NCBI GenBank assembly: GCA_902572155.1
Contig: CACGET010000028.1
Coordinates: forward strand, 1 to 13,089
From: an uncultured Pelagibacteraceae bacterium
GTDB lineage: Bacteria > Pseudomonadota > Alphaproteobacteria > Pelagibacterales > Pelagibacteraceae
DNA: 13,089 bases
Reading direction: 5' to 3'
Position numbers and translations under genes: made by a program
The notes under the pieces: generated by a model
Told to the model about the DNA's origin: nothing
What the model saw: only the letters and a program-made list of their open reading frames with translations
Database searches by the model: none
Shown: positions 1 to 7,219 of the stretch, one piece after another
Position numbering within the stretch: the first letter of the stretch is position 1
How the letters are laid out: each line of letters opens with the position of its first letter

Positions 1-1
1 A

Positions 2-69
2 AAAAGTGTTTATTAAATAGCATTTTTAAGCATTAAAGTACTCTAAAACCCTTGATAATAAACACTTTT
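2..69. repeat. 14-bp perfect inverted repeat with 40-nt spacer
   Basis: AAAAGTGTTTATTA at 2-15 is the exact reverse complement of TAATAAACACTTTT at 56-69. The spacer, 16-55, is AT-rich and partly self-complementary. The arms could form an RNA stem or mark the ends of a small element. A related single copy (ATCAACACTTTTTA) lies at 211-224. No gene end is visible to the left because the window starts here, so a terminator role for an upstream gene cannot be tested. Confidence 0.6.
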
Positions 70-390
70 AGTAGTTTTTAATGAATGTTGCTTAAAATTG
101 TATTATGCACCCTTCAGTTGTACTACATATCGATCTTTGGTTAAAATAAGGTGCTCTTTGGGCCTTTAAAGCATATATTCTCATACTGCATTGCTCCAGT
201 TTTAAATATTATCAACACTTTTTAAATGATCAAAAAAGCATGTTTTTGAGACTAAAATCAATATCTTTAAGCCGTTTTAATCTATATCTTTTATTGTTTG
301 ATGCTAATAAGCTTCAAAAAATATTGAATTTAAACAATTTTACCAAGTTCATCATTATTAGATCATGTAATTTACTATAATGACTATGTG

Positions 391-415
391 TGTACAAAAA
401 CAAATGAATTGTACA
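391..415. repeat. Paired TGTACA palindromes forming an inverted repeat
   Basis: TGTACAA at 391-397 and TTGTACA at 409-415 form perfect 7-bp arms with an 11-nt spacer. Each arm contains the self-complementary hexamer TGTACA, and the two hexamers start 19 bp apart, close to two helical turns. This spacing would suit a dimeric DNA-binding protein, but no adjacent promoter or gene start is evident and the site may be coincidental in AT-rich DNA. Confidence 0.35.
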
Positions 416-497
416 GATATTTTAATATAATTTTTAAATATCAATAAATATAATAATTACAATAATTTACATAGTATACTTAATATATTACTTGATA

Positions 498-523
498 TAA
501 TAGTAAAAATTTATTTACTATTA
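498..523 (-). terminator. Hairpin just downstream of the EamA permease operon
   Basis: TAATAGTAAA (498-507) and TTTACTATTA (514-523) form a perfect 10-bp stem with a 6-nt loop. It lies 4 nt beyond the stop codon of the last gene of the minus-strand operon. There is no clear run of U after the stem on the minus strand, and the stem has few G-C pairs. It is therefore a weak intrinsic terminator or an mRNA 3'-end stabiliser at best. The position directly after the operon end is the main argument. Confidence 0.4.
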
Positions 524-527
524 AAAA

Positions 528-1373
528 TCAATATTTAAGAACTTTCTCTCTTCTAGATATGTAAAGTCCACTTAAAACAATAATAATAAGACCTAAATAA
601 GTCCAACTATCTGGTATTTCACTGAAAAAATAATAACCAATTAAAACATTAGGGATTATCTCTGTATAGCCAAAAGGTGCTAATTTAGAAGCATCAGCAT
701 ATTTAAGCGATAATATAAGAAATAAATGACCAATACATGCAAATATACCTATTCCTGCCATTAAAGACCATTGATTAATTGTAGGCTTAACCCAGTAAAA
801 AGGAATAATTAATGATACAAGAACGGCCCCTACCATACCAGTAATCAAAAGTGTTAATAATGGGTTGTCAGAAGTGCTTAATTTTCGAGTGATTATTAAA
901 TAAAAACCATATAAAAATCCTGTACCTAAAGCAGAGACACTTGCTAAATTAATTTCAAGAAAACCAGGTCTAATTACAACTAATGAGCCTATAAATCCTA
1001 TCACAACTGCTGTCCATCTTTTAAAACCCACCTTTTCACCCAACAATAGTGGGGAAAAAGCTGTAACTATTAAAGGGGCAATAAAGGCTAAAGTTAGAGC
1101 CTTAGCTAATGCAATAACAGAAATAGAATAAAAAAAACAAATGTTAGCAAAGAGTAATATTAAACCTCTTAATATTTGCAATTTTGGTTTATCTGACCAA
1201 ACAAGTTGTTTTTTAAAAAAAAAGAACATTATAGGCAAAGTAAAAACCACAGTGAAAAAATACCTCGCCCAAGTTATTTGTAAAATAGGTAGATCTGCAC
1301 TTAGATATTTAGCAAAACCATCCATTACTGGTAAAAACATCCACCCTAATAAACTAAAAATAATGGCTTTCAT
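528..1373 (-). CDS. EamA/DMT-superfamily permease
   Basis: This is a 281-residue, strongly hydrophobic inner-membrane protein with about ten predicted transmembrane segments, arranged as two five-helix halves typical of the drug/metabolite transporter superfamily (two EamA domains, roughly residues 5-135 and 145-272). Family-typical features are the start with a GFAKY segment near residue 20, the LLGEKV segment near 110 closing the first repeat, and the APFGYTEIIPNVLIGYYFFSE-like region near 230-250 closing the second. Family members export amino acids, nucleosides or other small metabolites, and the substrate cannot be read from sequence. It is the last gene of the rplM-to-permease operon, 17 nt after the AEC permease, so export of an amino-acid-pathway intermediate is a possible but unproven role. 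ATG start; the length is normal for the family. Confidence 0.88.
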   Translation of the reverse strand: MKAIIFSLLGWMFLPVMDGFAKYLSADLPILQITWARYFFTVVFTLPIMFFFFKKQLVWSDKPKLQILRGLILLFANICFFYSISVIALAKALTLAFIAPLIVTAFSPLLLGEKVGFKRWTAVVIGFIGSLVVIRPGFLEINLASVSALGTGFLYGFYLIITRKLSTSDNPLLTLLITGMVGAVLVSLIIPFYWVKPTINQWSLMAGIGIFACIGHLFLILSLKYADASKLAPFGYTEIIPNVLIGYYFFSEIPDSWTYLGLIIIVLSGLYISRREKVLKY

Positions 1374-1390
1374 ACGCCAATTGATACAGT

Positions 1391-2293
1391 TTAAATGAAG
1401 TACTTTAAAGCAAAGAATACAACAATTGGAATTGTTACAAATGACATTACAGTTGAAACAACAATCGTACTAGCAACACTATCAATTATTTTTTTTGGTG
1501 AATATATTGATGCAACTAGATAATTTAAAACAGCACTAGGCATTGAGCATTGAATTAATAAAACTCCAGCAGCAAATCCAGAGAGATCAAAATATCTTAT
1601 TAATAAAAATCCGATTATTGGACCAAAAATAACTCTACCTATAGAGCATACTAAAGCTTTTTTAAAAGAAAAAACTTTAAATCTTGTTAATGCAATACCT
1701 AATGACATTAAAATTAAAAAAATAGTAGCATACATTAATAAAAAAGTTGTGTTTTCAATAAATACTGGTGTTTTTATCTCGTAATATAATAAAAAAACAG
1801 AAACTATTATTGTATAGAAAGCAGGACTCTTAAGAATAATATTGATGTTGAATTTTCTATCAGCAAGAAAAACACCTAATGTAAAATGGCTTAGTATAAT
1901 TAGAGCAGAAATAGCAGCTGCTACACCTAATCCTTGAGATCCGTAAGCAAATAGACAAATTGGTAATCCCATATTTCCAGTGTTTGGCATTATAAATGGC
2001 GGCAGTTCCCGAATTATATCTTTAGTATTTAATAAAAATAAAAATATTATTCCAATTATAGAAAATGCAGCTATAGCGATTAAGTAATACCAAAAATAAT
2101 TCTTAAATAATTCAAAGGTAGTTCCTGTAGATGTCAAAGCATAAATAATCATTGCCGGAGTACCTACATTAGCTGCAAAATTAGTAATAAATGTAGTATC
2201 AATTTTAGGATTTTTTTTTCCAAGATAATATCCAATACCAACAACAAAAAAAACCGGAAATAAAACCTCAAATAATTTTTGGTAAATATCCAT
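1391..2293 (-). CDS. AEC (auxin efflux carrier) family permease
   Basis: A 300-residue integral membrane protein with about ten hydrophobic helices. The conserved block PNTGNMGLPI (about residues 103-112) is diagnostic of the AEC / malate permease family (PF03547), and the C-terminal QCSMPSAVLNYLVAS region (about 252-266) is also family-typical. Bacterial members move small organic anions such as malate or malonate, or amino-acid-related compounds; the substrate here is unknown. Its ATG overlaps the stop of homoserine dehydrogenase by one base (TAATG), so translation is probably coupled to hom. Together with the following EamA permease it gives the operon two consecutive carriers, which suggests a link to transport of metabolites of the aspartate or arginine pathways. 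That link is inference only. Confidence 0.9.
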   Translation of the reverse strand: MDIYQKLFEVLFPVFFVVGIGYYLGKKNPKIDTTFITNFAANVGTPAMIIYALTSTGTTFELFKNYFWYYLIAIAAFSIIGIIFLFLLNTKDIIRELPPFIMPNTGNMGLPICLFAYGSQGLGVAAAISALIILSHFTLGVFLADRKFNINIILKSPAFYTIIVSVFLLYYEIKTPVFIENTTFLLMYATIFLILMSLGIALTRFKVFSFKKALVCSIGRVIFGPIIGFLLIRYFDLSGFAAGVLLIQCSMPSAVLNYLVASIYSPKKIIDSVASTIVVSTVMSFVTIPIVVFFALKYFI

Positions 2294-3585
2294 TAATTAT
2301 AAAGTCTGATGAGCTTAGGAGACTGGAGAATATTTTTATCTTTTTTAAAAATCGATAGGCAATTAGTGGAATTTTGTTCAGTAGTTTTATGAGTTATTAT
2401 TACTATCGTAGCTTTATTATTCTTTTTATCTGGTGTCTGTATTAATTGTTTAATAGAAATTCTAAATTTAGCTAATCTGTTAGTAATTTTAGATAGAACA
2501 CCTGGTTTATCCTTAACTTCAAATCTTAAATATAAAGAATTAACATAATTATTTACATTGTAATGTTTAATCTTTTTAAGCTTAGAATTAGCTACACCAA
2601 AAGGTTTTTTTATGTTTCCTCTTAATATAGATAAAAGATCAGATAATAATGAAGAGGATGTAGGTCCAGGTCCAGCGCCCTCCCCTTGCAAAACGCTCTC
2701 ACCAACAGGTTTACCCTCAAGTATAACAGCATTCATTACACCATTTACGTTACCAATATAAGATTTCTTACTAACTAAACATGGATGAACAGTTTCAAAC
2801 AATTTATTGTTTATTAATTCTGATATTCCTAAAAGTTTAACTCTTAAGTTTAATTGATTAGCAATTTCAATATCTTTAAGTTCAATATTTTCTATACCTT
2901 CCATTAAACATTTATATTTAGAAATTTTTGTATTAAATGCCAAAGATGATAAGATTCGAACTTTAGCAAAAGCATCAAAACCATTTAAATCTAATTTAGG
3001 ATTACCTGGTTCTGCATACCCAAGAGCTTGAGCTTTTTTTAATACATTAGAAAAACTATCATTCAAATTTTCCATCTCTGAAAGAATATAATTAGATGTA
3101 CCATTTAATATTCCATATACTTTATTTATCTTATTAGTAGCCAAACCTTCTTTAATAGATCTTAAGATTGGAATCCCGCCTGCTACAGAAGCTTCAAATT
3201 CTAAGTTTACTTTATTATCTTCAGCAAGTTTAGCTAAATAATTACCATGTTTTGAAATTAGTGCTTTATTAGGAGTTATTACATGTATTTTATTCTTTAA
3301 AGCAGTTTCAACTACTTTTTTTGAAATACCATCTGATAGACCTATAGCTTCAAATAAAATATCTATTTTTTTATGTTTAAAAATATTTAATGGATTTACA
3401 AAAAAAATTTTTTTATCAAATTTAAACTTTCTTTTTTTATTTATATTTTTTGCCGATACAGCAACAACATTAATTTTTTTTCCAGTTTTAAGCTCTATTT
3501 CTTTCTTTTTAGTATTTAGTTCATTTAATAAATAAATACCAATTTGGCCCAATCCAACTACTGCTATATCTATATTTTTTTTCAT
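2293..3585 (-). CDS. hom: Homoserine dehydrogenase with C-terminal ACT domain
   Basis: Catalyses NAD(P)H-dependent reduction of aspartate semialdehyde to homoserine, the branch point to threonine and methionine. The 430-residue length fits the monofunctional enzyme with a regulatory domain. An N-terminal Rossmann motif is visible (VVGLGQIG, residues 9-16), followed by TPNKALIS (104-111) with the conserved lysine. Next come EASVAGGIPI (131-140), GILNGTSNY (158-166) and the family signature around GYAEPGNPKLDLNGFDAFAK (189-208), with the expected Glu192, Asp199, Asp204 and Lys208. An ACT domain starts near 351 (LRFEVKDKPGVLSKI), consistent with feedback by threonine as in relatives. It overlaps the preceding lipoprotein gene by ATGA and the following AEC gene by one base. 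Its homoserine could feed the MetY-type enzymes encoded divergently a few kb away. Confidence 0.96.
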   Translation of the reverse strand: MKKNIDIAVVGLGQIGIYLLNELNTKKKEIELKTGKKINVVAVSAKNINKKRKFKFDKKIFFVNPLNIFKHKKIDILFEAIGLSDGISKKVVETALKNKIHVITPNKALISKHGNYLAKLAEDNKVNLEFEASVAGGIPILRSIKEGLATNKINKVYGILNGTSNYILSEMENLNDSFSNVLKKAQALGYAEPGNPKLDLNGFDAFAKVRILSSLAFNTKISKYKCLMEGIENIELKDIEIANQLNLRVKLLGISELINNKLFETVHPCLVSKKSYIGNVNGVMNAVILEGKPVGESVLQGEGAGPGPTSSSLLSDLLSILRGNIKKPFGVANSKLKKIKHYNVNNYVNSLYLRFEVKDKPGVLSKITNRLAKFRISIKQLIQTPDKKNNKATIVIITHKTTEQNSTNCLSIFKKDKNILQSPKLIRLYN

Positions 3586-3809
3586 TTACTTATATCTGGA
3601 TATTTACCCTTTTTTGTATGGTCATCTATATAAATCTCATACTCTTCTAGTGTCATTTTTGTAATATCATCAGTTTTTTTTAAAATTTTTGTTAATTTTT
3701 TTTGATTTTCTTTATTATTAATACCATCTTCATTCCAAAACTTAGAATCATTATTTAATGAACAGTTCATGACAAATAATAAAACTAAAAAAAAAAATAT
3801 TTTTTTCAT
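3582..3809 (-). CDS. Small predicted lipoprotein between argC and hom
   Basis: A 75-residue protein that I do not recognise. It begins with two lysines and a hydrophobic stretch (about residues 4-15) ending at Cys16 (context LLFVMNC), which resembles a lipoprotein signal, although Asn at the -1 position departs from the usual small residue. The mature part is charged and soluble, with a short SKFWNEDG segment and a lysine/aspartate-rich tail. The start overlaps the argC stop (ATGA) and the stop overlaps the hom start (ATGA), so it is held in a translationally coupled chain. The tight embedding and intact frame argue that it is real. A function cannot be assigned; envelope localisation is inferred from the signal only. 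Confidence 0.72.
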   Translation of the reverse strand: MKKIFFFLVLLFVMNCSLNNDSKFWNEDGINNKENQKKLTKILKKTDDITKMTLEEYEIYIDDHTKKGKYPDISK

Positions 3810-4828
3810 TGAAGACCAGTCTCTATAGGAAAATTAAACTTTATATTAAGATTTTGAATAGCTTGACCAGCACCACCTTTTATTAAGTTATCAATTGCTG
3901 AAAGTATAACTATTTTATCTTTATACTTTGATTTACAAATTGAAATTATACATTTATTAGTATTTATCACATCATTAGTGCTAACCAAAACGTTGGGATT
4001 TAAAATCTTAACAAAATTATGATTTTTATAATAATTTTTTAATTTGCTAATAATAGTTTTTTGAGTAACATTTTTTTTTAAATCAACATATATAGTGCTC
4101 AATATACCTCTAAACATTGGTGTTAAATGTGGGGTGAAGCTAAAGTCAAATTTATTTTTTGTATACTTATTCATCATTTGTTGAATTTCTGAATTATGTC
4201 TATGAAATCCAACTCCATACGCACTCAAAGAGTCATAAAGATTTTTATTCTTATATTTTTTATGAACTCCTCTTCCAGCTCCAGAATATCCAGATTTAGA
4301 GTCAATTATGATATTTTTTGTTTTAATTTTCTTACTTTCAACTAATGGTATTAATGGTAAAAGAATTGATGTTGGATAGCACCCTGGGCAAGATATAATT
4401 TGATAATCTCTAATTTTTTTGCTGTTAATTTCTGGAAGCGCATAAAAACTTTTTTTAATCAAACTTTTCGCTCTGTGTGATTGTTTATACCATTTTAAAT
4501 AATCTGAACTTTTTTCTAATCTAAAATCTGCTGCGAGATCTATCAAAACTTTATCATTAGTTAAATTTTTTGATATATCTTGAGCTTCACCATTTGGTAG
4601 AGCTGTAAATATTACATCTACATCTTTAATAAGTTTTCTATTGAATCTAATAATTTTTGGTAACTTGATGTTTGATAATAATTTATCATAACTGGAAATT
4701 TTCTTTCCAACTGAAGAATTCCCACATAAGTATTTAATTTTTATATATTTGTGTTTAACTAATAGTTTAATTAATTGAACACCTATATAACCTGTTGACC
4801 CAGCAACTAATACATTAAGCTTAAGCAT
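3806..4828 (-). CDS. argC: N-acetyl-gamma-glutamyl-phosphate reductase
   Basis: Performs the NADPH-dependent reduction of N-acetylglutamyl phosphate to the semialdehyde in arginine synthesis, in the cytoplasm. The 340-residue length matches the long (type 1) form. The NADP-binding motif GSTGYIG spans residues 10-16, ALPNGEAQ is at 76-83, and the catalytic cysteine is Cys150 in SCPGCYPTS (146-154). Further conserved blocks are SGYSGAGRG near 180-190 and the HLTPMFRGI segment in the C-terminal half. The ATG lies 33 nt after the rpsI stop, and the gene ends in an ATGA overlap with the lipoprotein gene. The order rplM-rpsI-argC is common in Alphaproteobacteria, which supports both the call and the lineage. 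Confidence 0.96.
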   Translation of the reverse strand: MLKLNVLVAGSTGYIGVQLIKLLVKHKYIKIKYLCGNSSVGKKISSYDKLLSNIKLPKIIRFNRKLIKDVDVIFTALPNGEAQDISKNLTNDKVLIDLAADFRLEKSSDYLKWYKQSHRAKSLIKKSFYALPEINSKKIRDYQIISCPGCYPTSILLPLIPLVESKKIKTKNIIIDSKSGYSGAGRGVHKKYKNKNLYDSLSAYGVGFHRHNSEIQQMMNKYTKNKFDFSFTPHLTPMFRGILSTIYVDLKKNVTQKTIISKLKNYYKNHNFVKILNPNVLVSTNDVINTNKCIISICKSKYKDKIVILSAIDNLIKGGAGQAIQNLNIKFNFPIETGLQ

Positions 4829-4861
4829 TTTATATTATAGCAGTTAAAAATTAAAAAAAAA

Positions 4862-5299
4862 TTATCTTTTAGAGAATTGAAAGCTTCTTCTAGCTTTTCT
4901 TCTACCAGGTTTCTTTCTCTCAACAGCACGAGAATCCCTAGTTGTAAGTTTTTCAGTTTTAAGTGTGGCTTTTAGATTTTCATCAAACATTACTAAAGCT
5001 TTAGAAATACCATGTACCATCGCACCAGCCTGGCCTGTTGGACCTCCGCCTTTTACACTACACCTCACATCATAATCTGTTGATTGATTAATTATTTCAA
5101 AAGGTCTTGTTATCTGCATTTTATGAGTTTCGTCAGCAAAGTAATCATTATATAACTTTCCATTAACGTAAATTTTTCCTGATCCTTTTTTTAACCAAAC
5201 TTTAGCTATAGAAGTCTTTCTTCTTCCAGTGGCATATTTGCTGTCTTTAAAATCTAATTTTAGTTTTGTTGTTTTGTTTATAGATTGAGTATTTTCCAT
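4862..5299 (-). CDS. rpsI: 30S ribosomal protein S9
   Basis: Component of the 30S subunit head whose C-terminal tail reaches the P-site tRNA. The conserved core begins at KYATGRRKTSIAKVW and includes VKGGGPTGQAGA and TRDSRAVERKKPG. The protein ends in the universal QFSKR tail with the terminal arginine intact. I place the start at the ATG at 5299 (145 residues); an in-frame TTG at 5314 lies inside rplM and would add five residues with no support. The extra ~20 residues before the core are usual for alphaproteobacterial S9. Only one base separates the rplM stop from this ATG, so the two are translated together, as is typical for this ribosomal pair. Confidence 0.97.
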   Translation of the reverse strand: MENTQSINKTTKLKLDFKDSKYATGRRKTSIAKVWLKKGSGKIYVNGKLYNDYFADETHKMQITRPFEIINQSTDYDVRCSVKGGGPTGQAGAMVHGISKALVMFDENLKATLKTEKLTTRDSRAVERKKPGRRKARRSFQFSKR

Positions 5300-5300
5300 T

Positions 5301-5759
5301 TTAATTTCTAGCAATATTTTTACTATTTAATTTACCTAAATCAATAGTTTGGGGGTTTTGTGCTGAATGAGGATGGTCACTTCCTGTATAAATTTTTAAT
5401 TTAGTTAATTGTTTACGTCCCAATACACCACCTGGCAACATTCTTTTTACAGCTAACTTTAAAGTTTCACCAGGCTTTTTATTATGAAGTTTTTCTGGTG
5501 TCGAAATCTTGATTCCTCCAGGATGTCCAGTGTGTCTATAATATTTTTTATCTTGAAATTTATTTCCAGTAAATTTCGCATGTTCAATATTTTTAACTAC
5601 TACAAAATCACCATCATCCATATGAGGTGTATATGATGTCTTATTTTTTCCTCGTATAATCTTAGATATTACTGTAGCTAATCTTCCAACCACCGCTCCT
5701 TTCGCATCTATTTCATACCAGTATGATTTTACTTCACTATTTTTAACAAATTTCGTCAT
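5301..5759 (-). CDS. rplM: 50S ribosomal protein L13
   Basis: An early-assembling 50S protein. From the ATG at 5759 the product is 152 residues and aligns along the L13 family: WYEIDAKGAVVGRLAT near residues 14-29, SYTPHMDDGDF (42-52), YYRHTGHPGGIK (73-84), the MLPGGVLGR block (107-115) and KIYTGSDHPH (122-131). An upstream in-frame TTG at 5798 would add 13 residues with no family counterpart; that TTG is the start of a perfect TTGACA -35 box, so it is rejected as the start. No Shine-Dalgarno sequence precedes the ATG and the predicted transcript start is only a few nt upstream, so the mRNA may be nearly leaderless. First gene of the minus-strand operon. Confidence 0.96.
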   Translation of the reverse strand: MTKFVKNSEVKSYWYEIDAKGAVVGRLATVISKIIRGKNKTSYTPHMDDGDFVVVKNIEHAKFTGNKFQDKKYYRHTGHPGGIKISTPEKLHNKKPGETLKLAVKRMLPGGVLGRKQLTKLKIYTGSDHPHSAQNPQTIDLGKLNSKNIARN

Positions 5760-5769
5760 TGATGCGGGA

Positions 5770-5798
5770 TTAATACTTATAAAAGCTAATGTTGTCAA
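5770..5798 (-). promoter_or_regulatory. Predicted sigma70-type promoter of the rplM operon
   Basis: On the minus strand a perfect TTGACA (5798-5793) is followed by a 17-bp spacer and TATTAA (5775-5770, four of six consensus bases). The expected transcript start, around 5763, is only a few bases before the rplM ATG at 5759. The -35 box overlaps the opposing -35 of the metY promoter. Confidence 0.6.
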
Positions 5799-5820
5799 AT
5801 TATATTAATCTTGATATTAG
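5792..5820 (+). promoter_or_regulatory. Candidate promoter of the first metY gene
   Basis: TTGTCA (5792-5797, five of six consensus bases), a 17-bp spacer and TATTAG (5815-5820, four of six) point toward the MetY/hydrolase pair. An alternative -10, TATATT at 5801-5806, has no good -35 partner but would give a longer leader. The -35 shares bases 5793-5797 with the opposing rplM -35, so the two polymerases would compete. Confidence 0.45.
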
Positions 5821-5884
5821 TTAATTATATTTAGCTTCTTAGAAATTAAATAAATTAATTTGAACATACAAAACAAGGATTTTA
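5821..5884 (+). promoter_or_regulatory. Candidate SAM-II/SAM-V-like riboswitch in the metY leader
   Basis: The leader can form an all-A-U stem from 5821-5833 with 5847-5858 (six pairs, one bulged A, six pairs), closing a 13-nt loop at 5834-5846. Loop bases UUCUU (5836-5840) are complementary to the ribosome binding site AAGGA (5875-5879), with one G-U pair, giving an H-type pseudoknot that would hide the start site. SAM-II and SAM-V riboswitches share this layout, and SAM-V is known upstream of metY in Pelagibacter. I cannot recall the SAM-V consensus base by base, so the class is inferred from architecture and gene context. If transcription starts near 5827, only the upper half of the stem (5828-5833 with 5847-5852) would form. 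Confidence 0.42.
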
Positions 5885-7219
5885 ATGAGTGATAAAGACA
5901 AAAAAGCTATAACACCTAAAACATATAAGTTTGACACATTAAGTTTGCATGCTGGGTATCAACCACACAAAAATGCAGGATCTAGACAAGTTCCTATATA
6001 TCAAACAACCTCGTATTTATTTGATGATGTAGACCATGCAGCTGCTCTATTCAATTTGGAAAGAGGTGGACATATATATAGTAGAATTTCCAATCCAACA
6101 GTTGCCGTATTAGAAGAGAGAGTAGCATCACTTGAAGGTGGTACCGCTGCATTAGCAACATCATCAGGAATGAGTGCAATATTTTTAGCTGTAATGACAT
6201 TGTGTGAAGCTGGAGATCATTTAGTAGTTTCTTCTCAATTGTATGGTGGTACAGTAAACTTGTTTAGATTAACTCTTCCAAAATTTGGTATTAAATGCAC
6301 ATTTGTAAAGCCAAGAGATACTGAAGGTTTTAAAAAAGCCATCCAAAAAAATACCAAAGGTATATTTGGTGAACTTGTTGGAAATCCTGGTAACGAACTT
6401 ATGAATATGCCAGAAATTGCAAAAATTGCCCACGAAGCAGGGATACCTTTAATGGTTGATGCAACATATCAAACTCCATATTTATGTAAACCTTTTGAAC
6501 ATGGTGCTGATATAGTAATTCATTCATTGACAAAATGGATGGCTGGACATGGTTCTTCTATGGCAGGTATTATTGTTGAAGGTGGAAAATTTGATTGGAT
6601 GCAAAATGATAAATTTCCTACAATGACCCAACCTTATGAAGGTTATCATGGTCTATCTTTTGCTGAAGAGTTTGGCCCTACAGCATTTACTATGAAAGCA
6701 AGAGCAGAAGGTATGAGAGACTTTGGACCCTGTTTAAGTCCACAAAATGCGTGGAATGTCTTACAAGGAATAGAAACTTTATCAGTTAGAATGAAAAAAC
6801 ATTGTTCAAATGCTGAAGAAATGGTTAAGTATTTATCAAGTCACGATAGTGTGGCGTGGGTATCTCATCCAAGTGTTCCAGATCATCCGGATCATGAATT
6901 AGCAAAAAAACTTTTACCGAATGGTAGAGGATCTATGATAGCTTTTGGAATTAAAGGTGGAAAAGATGCTGGAGTTGCATTTATAAATAGTGTGAAACTT
7001 GCTTCACATTTAGCAAATGTTGGGGACACAAGAACTTTAGTTATTCATCCTGCTTCTGGAACTCATTCGCAAATGGATGAAGCAACTTTGAAATTTGCTG
7101 GCTTGTCTCACGATATGATTAGATTATCTGTTGGTATCGAAGATATTGATGATATTAAAAACGATTTTGAAATTGGTTTTAGAGCTGCAAGAAAACCAAG
7201 ACTTGTATCTAATCAATGA
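5885..7219 (+). CDS. metY: PLP-dependent O-acetylhomoserine sulfhydrylase-type enzyme (MetY family), copy 1
   Basis: Expected to join O-acyl-homoserine with sulfide (giving homocysteine) or methanethiol (giving methionine). The 444 residues cover the whole Cys/Met-metabolism PLP fold. Visible motifs are VPIYQTTSY (36-44), YSRISNPT (65-72) with the phosphate-binding Tyr/Arg pair, SGMSA (94-98), LYGGT (119-123), Asp192 in VDAT, the PLP-binding Lys217 in HSLTKW, YHGLSFAEEFG (254-264), and the C-terminal NVGDTRTLVIHPASGTHSQ (378-396) with Arg413. The usual VDNT is VDAT here. A Shine-Dalgarno AAGGA at 5875-5879 precedes the ATG. The stop overlaps the hydrolase start (ATGA). A related gene lies at 8678. 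The MetY family is firm; the preferred thiol and acyl group are not readable from sequence, and other gamma-replacing or eliminating family members remain possible. Confidence 0.9.
   Translation: MSDKDKKAITPKTYKFDTLSLHAGYQPHKNAGSRQVPIYQTTSYLFDDVDHAAALFNLERGGHIYSRISNPTVAVLEERVASLEGGTAALATSSGMSAIFLAVMTLCEAGDHLVVSSQLYGGTVNLFRLTLPKFGIKCTFVKPRDTEGFKKAIQKNTKGIFGELVGNPGNELMNMPEIAKIAHEAGIPLMVDATYQTPYLCKPFEHGADIVIHSLTKWMAGHGSSMAGIIVEGGKFDWMQNDKFPTMTQPYEGYHGLSFAEEFGPTAFTMKARAEGMRDFGPCLSPQNAWNVLQGIETLSVRMKKHCSNAEEMVKYLSSHDSVAWVSHPSVPDHPDHELAKKLLPNGRGSMIAFGIKGGKDAGVAFINSVKLASHLANVGDTRTLVIHPASGTHSQMDEATLKFAGLSHDMIRLSVGIEDIDDIKNDFEIGFRAARKPRLVSNQ

Larger units (their letters stand above)
1..527. other. AT-rich stretch without a recognisable gene
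   Basis: No reading frame here looks like a protein on either strand, and no tRNA T-arm or rRNA-like segment was seen. The left part (about 100-200) is less AT-rich than the right part (about 400-527). It contains three inverted repeats, listed separately: a long-armed one at 2-69, a TGTACA-based one at 391-415, and a hairpin at 498-523 just past the end of the permease gene. There is also an imperfect direct repeat of about 15 nt at 256-270 and 279-293 (23-nt period). For a genome this compact, more than 500 nt without a gene is unusual. It may hold regulatory DNA or a non-coding RNA, or be remnant sequence; the sequence alone does not decide. Confidence 0.6.

Noticed and set aside
1141..1398. 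Plus-strand frame opposite the EamA permease
   Set aside because: Lysine-rich product with no family features, lying antisense to a clear membrane protein; a shadow of AT-rich coding DNA.
5300..5314. TTG start for S9 inside rplM
   Set aside because: It adds only five unsupported residues and overlaps rplM; the ATG at 5299 directly after the rplM stop is the natural start.
5760..5798. TTG start giving L13 13 extra N-terminal residues
   Set aside because: The extra residues have no counterpart in L13, the TTG is part of a perfect -35 box, and the ATG at 5759 gives a normal-length protein.
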